Notes: generated by a model not told the origin, from the letters alone. Positions 38,363 to 51,466 are shown, counted from the stretch's first letter. The stretch: 64,000 nt of DNA from Chrysomallon squamiferum (GCA_012295275.1 CM022678.1:3785718-3849717), one strand, 5' to 3'. Numbers and translations are program-made.

Positions 38363-41300
38363 CTGTAAAAAATAATTTAATGATTTTTTTAATTACATGA
38401 CAGATTTTTTATTCACTATTTTATAGTGTCAGACATGTGGTTAAAAAAATTCAGATAACAAAAAAAAAAAAGAACCCAGAAGAAACCCACTGCCACCATT
38501 TGATGGTCTACTCTTTCTCATTAATAACAAGTGATATTTCATTTACACCTACCCACAGACTGCATTCTCAACTTTTGTTCTATAAATATATTCCTGAAAT
38601 ATTTTATGAAATAACAGAATCTAAATAGGTTTTAATAAATGTCCTAATTTTGTAAATAGTGACGTTAGATTGTTATATAAAAAAACAGTCTTGAAAACAT
38701 AATAATTACCTCATTGCTAATGTGAAAACTTAATACTGTTGTAATTAATTACTATAACATCATATTAGAATCAATTCATTCAAAACAGTTTATAACAGAT
38801 AACTGATCATTATCACAAAGCATGCACAAGATGCTTTCTAAACTGCAGTACTATATTATGTCTATAAAATAATTGTCACAATAGTCATACATTGATATAC
38901 TTTAGTTTTATTGTAAATATAATCATTATTAGAATAGTTAATAGTTATATTAATTTATAACTTAGTTTTGTAGTAGATATAATTATCACAATAGCTATAC
39001 TATCATTTACATTGGTTTTGTAATCAATTATTACAATAGTTATATCTTAGTTTTGTAGTAAATGTACTACCAATCAGAATAATTATACAAAGTAACAATT
39101 ACATTAGTTATTCCTAGTTAATTCTAGTCTTTTGACTAGCTTTGGCAACTGAAGTTTTATCAGTCTTCTGCTGTACATTGTACACTTATGATATTAAATT
39201 AAATTTTAATATTTTTTACTGACAATCACATTTATTATTTGAAATGTGTACATGATGTGTGTTTATATGTGTGTTTCTGCTTACATCTGTGTGTATATGT
39301 AGGTAATTTGAACAAATAGTACGTTTACTTACTTACAATTCAGTTTAACCCATCTTTAGAGTTTAGCTGTTGTATGTTAAACCAGTTGTTTGTCACTGAC
39401 CATACAACTTTTCTGACCTGTCAACAGAACAATACAGAACTTACATACTGATTTAACTTTCTTCTTAAATTAATATTGTCAAGTAATACATTTTCCTTTC
39501 TTTATTATTATGAAAATATTTACTCAAAATATTATATAAAAAAGAAAAAAGAAAAAAGAAGAATAAACTGCAAAAAAACCCCACAAAAACTAAAAAACTT
39601 ACTAAAATTAAAATCATTCCATTATAATTGTTGTTTTTCAAAGTATCAAACATTATTAATTGACTCTGTTATAATACTGACTGCAGAATCACACATGTAC
39701 ATCGATACATTACTCTCAAAACATTTACTTACAATTCAGTTTATCCCATCTTTAGATTTTAGCTGTTGTATGCTAAACCAGTTGTCTGTCACTGACCATA
39801 CAACTCTTCTGTCCTGTCAGTGAAACAATATAAAACACAGATGTCTACACATTTTATTTATTATTAATTTGTGTCAATTTTCATTTAGAAAATAAAATAA
39901 ATAAATAAAATATAATACAATAAAGATATTTTCAAAAACAACAACAAAAATCCACACTCTCAAAAACAGAAACGGTTCTAATTAGAAAAGACAGGATGAA
40001 ATCTTGGAAGTATTTCCATATCATATGCTTGTAACTTTTAATGTCATTGATGAAATAATTTTTACCTTTTTTTTTTTTTACACAGGATTTCAGTTAATAA
40101 ACAGGAAATTTGTCACAAATATTTTCGCCAAAAAATCCAAATACCTAGATAGCAACAAAATCAAGATAACTATACTGAAAGACAATGCACTTATGTGTAC
40201 TGTTTTGGTACAAGGTCATGTAATTTGTGTACATATATATATTTATATATCTCAGTATACTTTTTATTACTCTGTAAACTACTGTCTGGGCAAGCACTGT
40301 GCTATTTTGGGTCCAGTATTGAGGAGCTGTAGTATGTAATAATTTGTTATCTCAGTAAACTTGTTTTATCACCCAACCCATTATAACACCAACATTAGCT
40401 GAACACCAATGTCAGCATTACAGAGATTTATTACTGCATACATACTGGCAAAATATGATGACTACATACATTTATTTGTGGGCATGACCAAAAAGTATAG
40501 CTTTCTGGGACAGATGTCTGTTTACTTTGACAAAATATGTATTTATAGACACACACACACTACATTTACTTCCTTAATATTCAAGTTTTAGGTTTAGGTT
40601 TTAAAAGACCATTCTGAAAACAGTTTTCATTCAAAAAAATAATCAGTAGCAGATAAGTATAAACTACTTGTTTTGATTTATAACGTTAACAAAATCCAAT
40701 TTTTGTGATATTTAGGACTGCACTGAAAAAGATATAACTGGTTACTGTTTTAACATATCAGACCAGCTTTATCCTGGTCAGATCCAATGTTGAAAGCCTC
40801 GCTGTAGTTTGGCATTCTTATCTTTGCAGGATAACGTAGACACATCAGCAACCAGTTATTCCGTATATAAATATGTGTGTGTGTTTGTGTGGAGAGATTC
40901 ATTATATGAACTAGTCACTATAATCTTAAACTGTATGTACTGTTACAAATTATAAGATCATTGTGACTATTTAACTATTTATGTTTAGTGTCGTGATTTG
41001 ACTAAAATGACTGATCAAAAACTAATTTATATCAGACTTGAATACACATTGGATACATGTGTCTACATTCAGAGTATCATTCATGCACATATAGAATGAA
41101 GAGAGAAGGAAAAAGGACATACAGAAGAAAAAGACTTATATGGAAATAATTCTAGAATAATAATATAATGCAAAGAGCATTTTCTTTAATAATTAATTAT
41201 CTTCTTCTCTTTCACAATACTAGAGCCAACTAAAGGTCTGTACATAGTATTATTGTCCGTTTTACAGTAAGGAATAGGATGAATTCTTGGTAACAGCACA

Positions 41301-41841
41301 TAAATCTCTGCAGAAGGAAGTCAAATATTATTTTGAAGAGTTAATGTATCTGCAACTTTACATTTTACATGTCTATTAAATTTAACAGAGAAGGCAAACA
41401 GTTTGGTGAAACTTTTCATAGCCTACAATGATATAAGATATAAAACATTAATTTTACATAGATGTGTGTGTGTGTGTTATACACACAAACAACATAATTA
41501 TATATATCCATAATTATATAACTCATTAACTGCCACTATTTATTTCAAAACAGCAGTAGGCACACCAACAGTAAGACCATATTCTCAGAAACTGATCACA
41601 TACTGATAACTACAAGGGTGGGATGGAAGGTTTGAATAGCTGAATTATTTTTAAATTTAATTTCCTAAAGCTTTTGAGAATTTTAGTTAATAAACAGGTA
41701 TTGAATCGCAAACAGTTATTATCCAGTTTGTTTATCGAGTCGGCGCAATTTTAGAGAAGAACAAGAAATAAAAGAATGTAAAGAATCGAAGGAATTATAT
41801 CTTTATCCGAATAATAATAATAATAAAAGAATGTACATTAC
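38363..41841. other. Putative 5' introns of the ankyrin gene
   Basis: Apart from the leader-like repeats at 39.34-39.84 kb, no coding region is supported; the longest frames (for example 40004-40339) lack homology and splice context that I can recognise. AT-rich sequence. Confidence 0.5.
39337..39838 (-). other. Two tandem copies of a leader-exon-like segment upstream of the ankyrin gene
   Basis: About 115 bp at 39337-39450 is repeated at 39733-39838 (CAACTGG/CAACTGGTTTA, CAACAGCTAAA, GATGGG). On the minus strand each copy ends in GAATT|GTAAGT (donors 39336 and 39732). They look like duplicated alternative 5' UTR exons of the ankyrin gene, whose exon a has an acceptor (TTTTTTACAG|ATCAGC) just before its ATG. 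Confidence 0.45.
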
Positions 41842-41990
41842 CAGTTTTCTTTAGCATTCTATTTTCCGGTACATCACAACAACATTCGCCATTTTACATC
41901 ACGTGGCTCTGTTCAGTGACGTAAAATATAAACCGGATTTGTGACCTGGACCGGAAATCGTGGTTAACAGATGAAAACTTCCGATTAGGG
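41842..41990 (-). promoter_or_regulatory. Candidate promoter and first exon of the ankyrin gene
   Basis: A compact, less AT-rich island. It carries CGCCATTTT (YY1-like AAAATGGCG on the minus strand, about 41887-41895), an E-box CACGTG (41900-41905), a CRE-like TGACGTAA (41917-41924), and ETS-like CCGGAAAT (41951-41958) and CCGGAAAA (minus strand, near 41867). On the minus strand a possible donor AAACTG|GTAATG follows at 41841. The combination is typical of broad animal promoters; assignment to the ankyrin gene is by position only. Confidence 0.4.
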
Positions 41991-42058
41991 CAAAAACATC
42001 AAGCGTGCATCTGTATATAGGTACTGGTAAATATAATTTCATCTTCGAATAATAACTG

Positions 42059-42107
<49 letters not shown>

Positions 42108-42476
42108 GTATATTATAGATGGTTTTTCAAAAAGTAACCTAAACAAATTATGTTTCTATTTTTATTCGAACAACAGTGATGGTTGATGATATTCTCCAAT
42201 TATACCGTAAAAAAAAAAAAAAAAAGATAAAAACATATGAAAACAGTGAATTTTGCCAGCTCAAATCTTTCACAAGATTATACACAGAAGCATGAAAATG
42301 CAGGTATTTAAGCATTTAACATATAGATACTGCTTATTTATTTATTTATTGATTTTTATTCAAATTCTGAGCTACAGTTCAAAACTGACCCTAAATTTAG
42401 ACTGCATTTTGAGCCAGTTCTTTCAAATACAATAAAATACCTAATTATAACCCTGCCTTTTGTTCAGAATGAAAAG

Positions 42477-42528
<52 letters not shown>

Positions 42529-42814
42529 GTTTTGATTACAAAAACATATGTTTTGACTTTTTATTATTCACTGAAAACAATATAGCAAAAGATAATAAAA
42601 TAAATAAATCATTATTTATTTCTTTATTGATTTATAATACGATTTTATTAGTTCGTATTATAAACAACAGAATATGAATAAATAAATAAATAAAATAAAA
42701 TAAAATAAAACAAAATAAAATTATTATATTGTGAAATAAATAACAGTGTACCTGTCAATCGAAATCGAAGTAAAACCCGAATGTTGTCAACTAACGAATT
42801 GTTTGCTCTGTGAA

Positions 42815-42900
42815 TCGTTGGCTTAGAGTCGGGGCGGGCAAACTTTTTAAAACAAGGACCGGATGGACCATATAGGAAGAGCATGAAGGCCATAATATCA
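42815..42900. mobile_element. Fragment resembling a hAT-type terminal end
   Basis: GGGGCGGGCAAACTTTTTAA followed by AACAAGGACCGG and GGCC resembles the GGGTGGGCAAACTTTTTGGCCC-type ends common to non-autonomous hAT elements in animals. The second end and target duplication were not found. Confidence 0.35.
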
Positions 42901-43959
42901 AATGAGAACTAAAAAACATTTCAAAACATGTATTTTAAGTAAACAGTCAATTCACTTCTGACGAACGTTAGAAGAGTTAATGAGAAGGATGTTGCTGCAT
43001 ACCATAGCGATTCAATGTCATTCTTTAACTGATGGTGGACAGGCGAAGAATGTCATATCGTTTGCATATTTTGAATCGAGTGCAGCAAGCAGCCATTTGT
43101 ATGCGGGCACTATTGATTCGACGAGCGCCTTTAAGACGCCTTAAGTTTTAAACTTGATTCGACTTGAATAATAATAATAAAAAAGAAAACAGCTGTGTCA
43201 ACTGACTTTATTTCATTGACTGTTATCTCTGTAAGACGACACGTCAAAGGTTTGTATGTAGTGTTTAACTCTGGTTGCTTGGTGTCAATGTAAACACGTT
43301 TTACATCAGTTCTAAGTATAAAAAACTTGAAAAACTGGTTTCATATGTGAATATGATTTACAGGGCGAGCGTAGAGTGTTTAAATACAGCTTAAAATCGC
43401 ACGCACGCACACACAGACAGACACACACAATTATAAATATTGTGTGTGAATGAGACTTATTTTGTAAATTCAATGTAAACAAACAAACGTTTTAATATTT
43501 TGTCATCTAATTTAGTTCTCCATGTTTGTTTGGCTACGTCTCTGATAGTTTTAATAACAAACTTTAAAAACCTGGTTTTAAACTATGCGACTTGAATAAA
43601 AATGAAAAAAAAGCTTCAACTGATCAAAAAGATATTTTAACTGAGTAGTTCGGCGGGTCTTATAAAAAACTTCGGGACGAGAATATATCATTTATTTTTT
43701 TAGAATAAGTTTAAATAGACTGGTTAAAATCAATGTAAATACGTTTTACATCAGTTCTACAACGAGCACAAACTGGTTTGTATACTTGAAACAAATATAA
43801 ATATTGTGATTGAGACTTATTTTGTAAAATTCTTATAAATATTGAAGACTTATTTTGTAAATTCAGCAAGGAAGACCACTCAAAGTAAACAAACAAACGT
43901 GCACAAATTTAATGTTTTTGTCATCTAATTTATTAATGAAGATTTTGTAAATGTTAATG

Positions 43960-44106
43960 AGTAAATGTTGGCAAGCCTTTCAATATACGTCTGACTTAGC
44001 GAGTATTTAATGTGTTTCTTTTGTGTCTGTGTTGGTAATTAAAACGTTACTATAGGTGTAGAAAGTACCAGATATAGAGTATGTGTTGCTACATAAATGC
44101 ATTTAT

Positions 44107-44186
<80 letters not shown>

Positions 44187-44860
44187 TTATTCTCTTCTTC
44201 GGATATGATTTTTAGCAATGACAGTGATATACACACCTACTAAACTATTTAAGAAAAATAAGTAAATGAATATACAGTCGTATTCACAGTTGAACACAAA
44301 AATTCATTAAACCATTTATCTTTAAAACTAGCCAATTTTCATTTTCTATAAAAAAAATAATGAACACTTTCAAAACAATAAAGTTATTTTTTTCCTAATT
44401 CGTGTCCACGTCACAATATATGATAATTATACACACACATAATAAAATATTACAAAAAAAGGAAAAAAAAAAAAGAATCACATTCGCAGTTCAGCACTAA
44501 AATTTTCCATTAAATCGATTTATTTTTAACGCTGGCCATAATGAATGTAATACAGACTTGTCAAACAACAATGTCTGCTCTGTGCTAATTCGCTCGTACG
44601 TGACAAAACTCAGGTTAAGTATTTTAGAGAGGTGCATGTCTAGATCACGTGACGATTATCTGACTCAAAACTAACATGACCTTGACCGGTGAGCTTGTGT
44701 ATTTTAAAATCTAACGGCAGAGATAACTGGGTATTAATAATAAACTTTTCATTCTTAAACATTTACCAACTTAGTTGATATTGTACGATTTATCTTTCGT
44801 TTAATTTCTTAATTCATTGCAATATTGTAATTTAATTAATAATTTCATTTAACGAAAACT
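43960..44860. repeat. Dispersed repeat family R1, copy 4 (long form)
   Basis: Same order of blocks as 23130-23930 (ACGTCTGACTTAGCG, ACATAAATGCATTTATTACT, CGTACGTGACAAAACTCAGG, TAGATCACGTGACG, CCGGTGAGCTTGTGTATTTT). About 20 kb away in the same orientation, on the other side of the ankyrin gene. Confidence 0.7.
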
Positions 44861-45157
44861 AAAAGACAAAAACTAGAACAAAATCAACTAATGAATATAA
44901 TTATAAGAAGGAATATTTATTTTAGTCATTTTAAATTGCAGCTCAATTTTAGATTATAAATCAGTACAGAGAAATTAACCTATTACTTTATTAATGTTGA
45001 AAATATTTTTAACTAATGGTTAATCATAATTATTCTAAATTTTTTGCAACCGAATAGACTGAATTATATCAGATAATATTTATGGACATGTGTACATACA
45101 TACATACATACATACAAAAATAATGTTAACTTTTTCTGTAACACTTAATACAAAATA

Positions 45158-45220
<63 letters not shown>

Positions 45221-46026
45221 AATAATAAATAAATAATAAATAAATAAATAGGTAAATAAATAAATAGATGGATAAACATATAAATAATAAAAACAGGGAA
45301 TTCCGCGCATTCAAACGTTTCTGTATTTTGATTATTGTTGTATATTTATTTATTTATTTAAGTTTTGTATTCCTGCATACACGTGAATAAAAGTTACAGG
45401 ACTAATACGCAAAACACAAAAACACAAAAAAAAACAACACATCTTAAATGCTTTCACAAGGAAGTGAAAGAAGATATAAACACAGGAGAAAGACCTGATT
45501 ACTGAGGTGCTGTATTAGAGTAATATCAGTGTGAAGTAACTGGCTACAAGAAAAGGAGAAGTAAAAAATCGAATCTTAAATAACTAAAATTCTCTGTGCG
45601 AAAAGATTAATAGTAGAAATTAAATAATCCATAATTACCTCATATAATAAATGAATTCAGTATCACTGCATGCTTACATTATTTAATAATATTTAAAAAA
45701 TGAAAATTCAAAAAATTCAAAATTCAATAACAAAATAGCGTTATGTATAAACCAATTTCCGCAAGGAAAGAAAGACCAAGATAAGCAAAACACAAAATAT
45801 TTATACAACTGCTCATAGTATTACTAACTTTTGGTTTAACCACTGTTTTGGAGGCCATCACACTAAAGTGCATCAAATGATTTTTAACTGACAATACCAG
45901 TATAACTGGGGCAATTAACAACAGTGTGGGGTATGTCTTGCTTGATGAGTGTCATGATTTGTCCTTGTTTGTAAATGAATACAAATCTCCTTTGCTGAAT
46001 GTCGTTGAATAAAACGTAAAGTTGAA

Positions 46027-46325
46027 ATTTACGTTAATGTTGCATGAAGGGGTGTTTTACATGCACTGTTTAAAATATTTATAGCAGCACCTTTTTCAGT
46101 CAGTACTGTCACAATTTCTATTTTTCCATGTTGTCCTGCTGCTTGGTGTAAAACAGAATTAATATCACAGGCTCTTGAATTAAGATCAGCTCCATGTTCC
46201 AGAAAATAAAAAGCTACGTCTCTATAATCACAATTCAGTGCCACAGTAAGAGCTGTTTCACATAGATAATTTATAGGATTTACACCAGCCCCTTTCTTAA
46301 TTAGTGCTGCTACAATTTCAATAAT
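46027..46325 (-). pseudogene. Ankyrin-repeat relic
   Basis: About three ankyrin units on the minus strand: IEIVAALIKKGAGVNPINYL, then VAFYFLEHGADLNS, NSVLHQAAG, IEIVTVLTEKGAAINILN and CKTPLHATL, then a stop. Sequence style matches the giant gene at 27-37 kb, but the repeats are degenerate, isolated, and bounded upstream by a stop. The sequence past its stop (45.64-46.0 kb) resembles the region 3' of the giant gene, so it is probably a duplicated 3' end of that gene. A functional short exon is possible but unlikely. Confidence 0.65.
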
Positions 46326-46894
46326 TCAATGTTAACCCTTCAGCAGGGAATTCACCTTCCACAACTTTCATTGTTGATTCTGAAATGTGGAAATAGTACT
46401 GATTTTGAATCTATTATAAACTTCTTTGAATGACGTTTGTTTGACTAGATGAAAATCTAAATCAGTCCAGGAAAATACTCTGTGTGTAGTCGTTTCAAAG
46501 TGTTAATTGAAAAGTAACTGTAATACTCATGACAAAAAATAATCAATCAATAACTAGTGTGTGTAATACTGTTAAGCAAACTATATGTTTAAATTATGCT
46601 TGTTTAGTATATATGTATGTATGTCTGAAAGTTAATTAGATGAATAGAAATATTGTAACTGTATTAGTTCATAATTGTTTTTAAACGAAAACACAAATAA
46701 AAAGCCGAGATTCGGATTGCAGAGTCCGGGATCGCACAAAACATTTTAGATTTTAAATTTTAAATTTTAAATAAAGAATGAACAGGCACTACTAAAAACA
46801 GTACAGTTTACGTTTTGCCAGTCTGTAGTAGAAATCGAAGTAAAACCGGAATCTTGTCAACTGATCGTGTGTGTGTGTTTTAATTGTTAACACT

Positions 46895-47935
46895 TTAACA
46901 CTTTACTGATTCTTCAATGTCCAGTATTGCTGCAAACAACGACTCTGCATTAGGAAAATCCTTCCCGTTTCTCTGTCTCTCTAACTCTATTGCCTTCCTT
47001 ACACTTTCTATGCTGCATCCAAACTCTAACACAGCGTCTATCATCGTACTTCGCACACCCGACATGACGTCATCGTCGTTGCGCACACCCGAAATGACGT
47101 CATCATCGTTGCGAACACCCGACATGTCGTCATCATCGTTACCAACTCCCCCGACTGCGCCTTCTGTGTCTGTGACGTTATTAGATACACCGGTGATAGT
47201 TCTCACTTCCACAGAGGATTCGTTCCTGTTTGTATTTCCTCCATCACAGACCGTATCGGGTTTCCTTTCAGAATGTTGTTCTTTGTTTTTCTTTATCTCA
47301 GTTCTATTCAATTCCGGTTTTGTCTCGTCACTATTTGACGACACTCCGCGTCTGGGTAGTTCTTGTCTTTGTCGAGCAAACTGGCAGTCGGGAGACCATG
47401 TGACATGGGCTTCCAGTGGAAAATCATCCTCGTCCCAGTCTCGTAGAGTGATACCACACTGGAAACATCTTGCTCTGTCCGCAGATCCCAAGTAGAAAAA
47501 ACCCTCTGCCGCCATGGACGGTGGACTTTGGTGTGCGTATTTTAGAGGCCACCCAAAGTAACTGTCTAGCCTCTTCTGGTAGTTCTCGTATGACGGGTAT
47601 TTCGGAGGAATTGTTGTCTCCACATTATTTCTACTAGCTTCCGATGTCGTCTGGTTTTTCCCGCCAAACCACTTATTAATGTAAGAGCAGTTCGGGGAGC
47701 GTTTGCGATGTGTTTCAATGGCGTCGTATGACGGCAACCAGTTGTCTACTTGCAGGCTACAAGTTTCACATTTCACTTTGTCACAGATACCAGTATACAG
47801 AAATCCAGATATAGCTAGCTGGAGAGCAAGTTCTTTCCGATTCCAACCTCTGTACGTAGCATACCGCAGTTTTATTTTGTCTGCTTCTGTGACGATGTTT
47901 ACTGAAGGAGAAGAGAAATCACTGGCTTCTGCCAT
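46895..47935 (-). CDS. IAP-d: BIR-BIR-UBA inhibitor of apoptosis, no RING (complete)
   Basis: Starts at ATG 47935 (MAEASDFSS); the frame continues upstream to 47995 but crosses a splice acceptor, TTTCCAGTTTCAG|ATATTA, so the upstream ATG is not used. BIR1 has CETC...H...C (CSLQVDNW), BIR2 has CFQC and EAHVTWSPDC with GWPLKYAHQ. The linker between BIR2 and UBA is shorter than in IAP-b, but it carries three tandem copies of a 12-residue unit of the type RNDDDVISGV. The UBA-like domain ends the protein (IEESVKC); no RING. Divergence from IAP-b is small, so the copies are recent. Probable cytosolic caspase- or IBM-binding protein (family inference). Confidence 0.92.
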   Translation of the reverse strand: MAEASDFSSPSVNIVTEADKIKLRYATYRGWNRKELALQLAISGFLYTGICDKVKCETCSLQVDNWLPSYDAIETHRKRSPNCSYINKWFGGKNQTTSEASRNNVETTIPPKYPSYENYQKRLDSYFGWPLKYAHQSPPSMAAEGFFYLGSADRARCFQCGITLRDWDEDDFPLEAHVTWSPDCQFARQRQELPRRGVSSNSDETKPELNRTEIKKNKEQHSERKPDTVCDGGNTNRNESSVEVRTITGVSNNVTDTEGAVGGVGNDDDDMSGVRNDDDVISGVRNDDDVMSGVRSTMIDAVLEFGCSIESVRKAIELERQRNGKDFPNAESLFAAILDIEESVKC

Positions 47936-47995
47936 CACAGTTTTTTGTTTGGTTTTAATATCTGAAACTGGAAATGAAACAGTATACATAAACAA

Positions 47996-49134
47996 CTAGC
48001 ATAACTAGCGAAATATGTATGTTTGTATGTATATATCTATGTGTATGTATGTATCTATGTGTATGTAAGTGCATAATTGATTTATTTATTTATTTACTTA
48101 TATATTTAAAAAATAATGAAAACAAATTATATATATATATATATATCAATCTCACCTCATTGGTTATGCAGGGTTTTTAATTAGGTGTTGGGCGTGGCTG
48201 GAAAAACAGGGTACAGACAGTTGCTGATATATTTTTTGTCAATAAAATGTCATTTTATGTTATGGTATGTTTGTATAATTTGTTTAGTGGGAATCTTGGA
48301 TAAATGAATCAATAAAGTAAGTTAACAAAAATAATTCTCAGGCAGCTATATCATACAATATTTTTATTTATTTTATTTTATTTTTTTTAAATAAAGCTTC
48401 GGTGATCAAAATGTTAAGAGTTGTGGAGTGGTGATAAAAAGCCAAAAAAAAAAAAAAAATTACTAAAAACATAATTCTGTCTAAATCAACAATAATATTT
48501 GAATATTTATCCTAAAATTATATTGTAATTAGTATTTTACACCTGTACCTGAAACACATTATATCAGTCTATGCGTTTGGTGTTCATAATTACAATCAGA
48601 AGTAACTACCTCCTTAAACAAACAATTACAGAACCTCAGAAACTTTAATTAAGTGAAATTTTGTAATTAACAAACCTTTGAAGTTGTGTCTTTAGAAATT
48701 CTATGTTTTATAGCTTGGTTTTAATCAACAAAAAATTCTGTTATATTTTATTAATAAAATAATAAATAAAATTTTATTAATTAAAAAAACAATAATTCTG
48801 ATCAGTTGTCCTATTTTTCATTGCCCTGTGTTTTGGAAAGACATGTGACCCTAACTGTGAATGCAACTGTAAACTAATCTACATAAATAATAGTGGCAGT
48901 ATTTAGAGAGGGTGATCATCTCCTCGTCTATCTAACTACGACCAGATATGTCAGTAACATGACACTGAGCACAGATATATGTTAGAAAAAAAAAAATATA
49001 TATATATATATATATAAAGGATTATTTTTTTAAAAAGAATAAACAAACATCGGTTTAAAATGATATCAGCAGATAATTTCAATAATATCGTGTTAAACAA
49101 ATATAAAGAAAACAATAAAATTATGCTCACTTAC
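47996..49134. other. Probable first intron of IAP-d
   Basis: No coding region seen; CATA/GTAT-rich sequence near 48010-48070, TA runs near 48130 and 48995. Confidence 0.45.
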
Positions 49135-49215
49135 TGAAAAAGAAAATGGCTGCCGCTGTACACTACTCGTTGACTGTATTTTTAGACACGCGTAACTTCT
49201 GTCATGCGTACAGTT
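49135..49215 (-). promoter_or_regulatory. IAP-d promoter and leader exon candidate
   Basis: On the minus strand a leader exon can end at TTTTTCA|GTAAGT (donor 49134-49129), the same TTTTCA|GT ending seen at the IAP-c leader. The plus strand holds AAAATGGCTGCCGC (49143-49156), a YY1-like element often found at start sites, and the CpG-containing ACACGCGTAAC follows. It sits about 1.2 kb upstream of the coding exon. Confidence 0.45.
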
Positions 49216-49525
49216 AGGTTACGAAACCACACGAACGAATAAATATTTCCTTCTTTCTTTTTTTCTCTTTTTTTTTCTCCCACTTCTGTGCAATACAGAA
49301 ATAATTATATTAACCAGTTCAGCATGAGAAACTTTTAATTGTCAAAAGACAAACTCACAGGTTTTATTTCATTATAGGTAATGCTAAAGACGCGTTCAAA
49401 CTGGTCGATTGTGTGTAATGATATTTTATTACTGCAGTAATGCAAGCAAAGAAATATGTTGGCATATTTCCAATTTATATGAATGGCTGTACGTGTTCAT
49501 ATGTATATATTTGCATGTATGTAGG

Positions 49526-49561
<36 letters not shown>

Positions 49562-51410
49562 ATGGATAGATGTTACTACAACTATTACTGCAGTTACTGA
49601 GTTAGGATACTGCTGTCTGTCTATTGCAGTTAGTAAATAAACCTACTTCAGCTATTACAGATTATGTACACATTTTATATACTATGTAATAGCTGACAGA
49701 AGTGTAACAAAAATTGACCAGCTAGAAATACAAGAACAGTAAATTCTTTTGTTGTGCAGTGAATAGATTACAGGTATTATAATATATACAGTAGGCTAAA
49801 TATTTTTAGGATACTGCTTGTCTGTCTATTGCAGTTAGTAAAACTTGGTATTTTTGCAAATACCAAGGTACTATAAGAGTATATTATAGTAATATTGTGA
49901 TGAAAAGGTTTAGGTAGGGGTGGGTGGGTGGGTGTGTGTGTGTGTGCAGAATTTAAAAAACCCAAACAAAAGAAAGATAGGTAAAATTTTATTCCTTTGA
50001 AATCCCATTTGCATAGTCATATATCAAATAATAAATGTGTATCTGAACACATAATTTAAAAAATGTAAGTGATCAATGGGTTTATTTTCTGAGATATTAC
50101 ATCACTGACCACTAGTAATTACTTATTTTAAAATTTTTATATAAAAACAAATGTGCACAAAAATCAATGACAAATTCTTAACATTCTTTAATATGAAGTT
50201 ATTAAAAATAAATAAATACACAAGACTTAACAATAACAATATAACCCTCAGAAATATGAAAACATATTTTTGATCCCAAAATGGCTTTCAAATGCAATTT
50301 AATAATGTAATCATAATAAAAAATAAATAAATAAACAAATACTGTGGAAATAATTACTGGTGTGTAGATGCATGTGTGTGTATATAAAATCATAAAATTT
50401 CTGAATGAAAGTATTACACAATGTAAAAATAAAAAATAAAAATCTAAACAGCTACCAAATATGCCAAGATAACAATTTAAAAACAATGGTAAACCACATC
50501 AACATTTCCACTTATCCACTAAAAAATGAAAACAAAAAAATTACAATTTTCAACAAAAATAGAAGGGGGGAGAAGGGCCTATGAGAGGGTGGGTCCAGCC
50601 GGTACTTTGTCCTGGGACCCAAGAGCTAAGAAGGACCCCACAGCAAGCATGCATTAACTAAATATGTTTGTTACATTATGTAATATCTGATCATGGAAAT
50701 AAAGAATTTATGAGAGTTTACATGTAGATTTACTGGACATCAAATCCTTAATTTTGAGAAAAATCTTTGCCTGCCTTGGGGCCCAAAAGGGGTCTTGTAC
50801 CACCTTGCAACATTTCTCTTTGATGCCCTGGGTGGGGGGTGAAGTTTCATTCATTGTGTGATTTGATAAGGAATAACCCATGATGGATTTTCAGGGAATA
50901 ATGACACAATTTCAAGTCAAGATATCAGCTAAAAAAAACAACAATAAAATTTAAAAAAACATGGTTTATGAATTCACCATAAATGGACATTCTGGTGACA
51001 AGAAATAATACCGTAAAGCTTAACAGTTTGCATCACTTTTTTTTAAGTAGATGCTAATCTTTATCTCTAATACAACTTTAGAGAAAATGTAAAATATGTT
51101 TTGAAATGAATAAAGTAAAATTTCAAAATAACCACAAATTAAAATTTGTTTTTTAAAAATTCATTATCAGTGTAACTGATTGTGGAACCGTGTAAAATAA
51201 TGAATTGGAGAATGTAAATAAATTTCTACAACAAGCTGAGAATAAGAAAAAAATTAAAATAATAATCTGGAAAACGTTAAAGCTAAAATATATACAAATA
51301 TAATATTATTATTTGAAAATTTTAAAAATTTTACATAGAAAATTGAAATCAGTGAAATGTAATTTAAAATTAATGGCATGTATGTTTTGTTTTACTTAAA
51401 CAAGAAAAAC

Positions 51411-51466
<56 letters not shown>

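Larger units (their letters stand above)
41991..46010. other. Gene-free stretch with repeats
   Basis: No gene supported. ATT runs at 42061-42105 and 42477-42528, a T/CTG/CTA run at 44106-44185, ATT at 45160-45218. A local duplication: AACACGTTTTACATCAGTTC (about 43293) and AATACGTTTTACATCAGTTC (about 43738), each followed by GAGACTTATTTTGTAAATTC and GTAAACAAACAAACG. The 45.64-46.0 kb part resembles the AT-rich 3' side of the ankyrin gene (AATTTCCGCAAGGAAAG against AATTTCTGCAATGAAAC near 25439). Confidence 0.5.

Noticed and set aside
40004..40339. 111-codon open frame
   Set aside because: No recognisable domain, no splice or promoter context, located in a probable intron of the ankyrin gene on the other strand.
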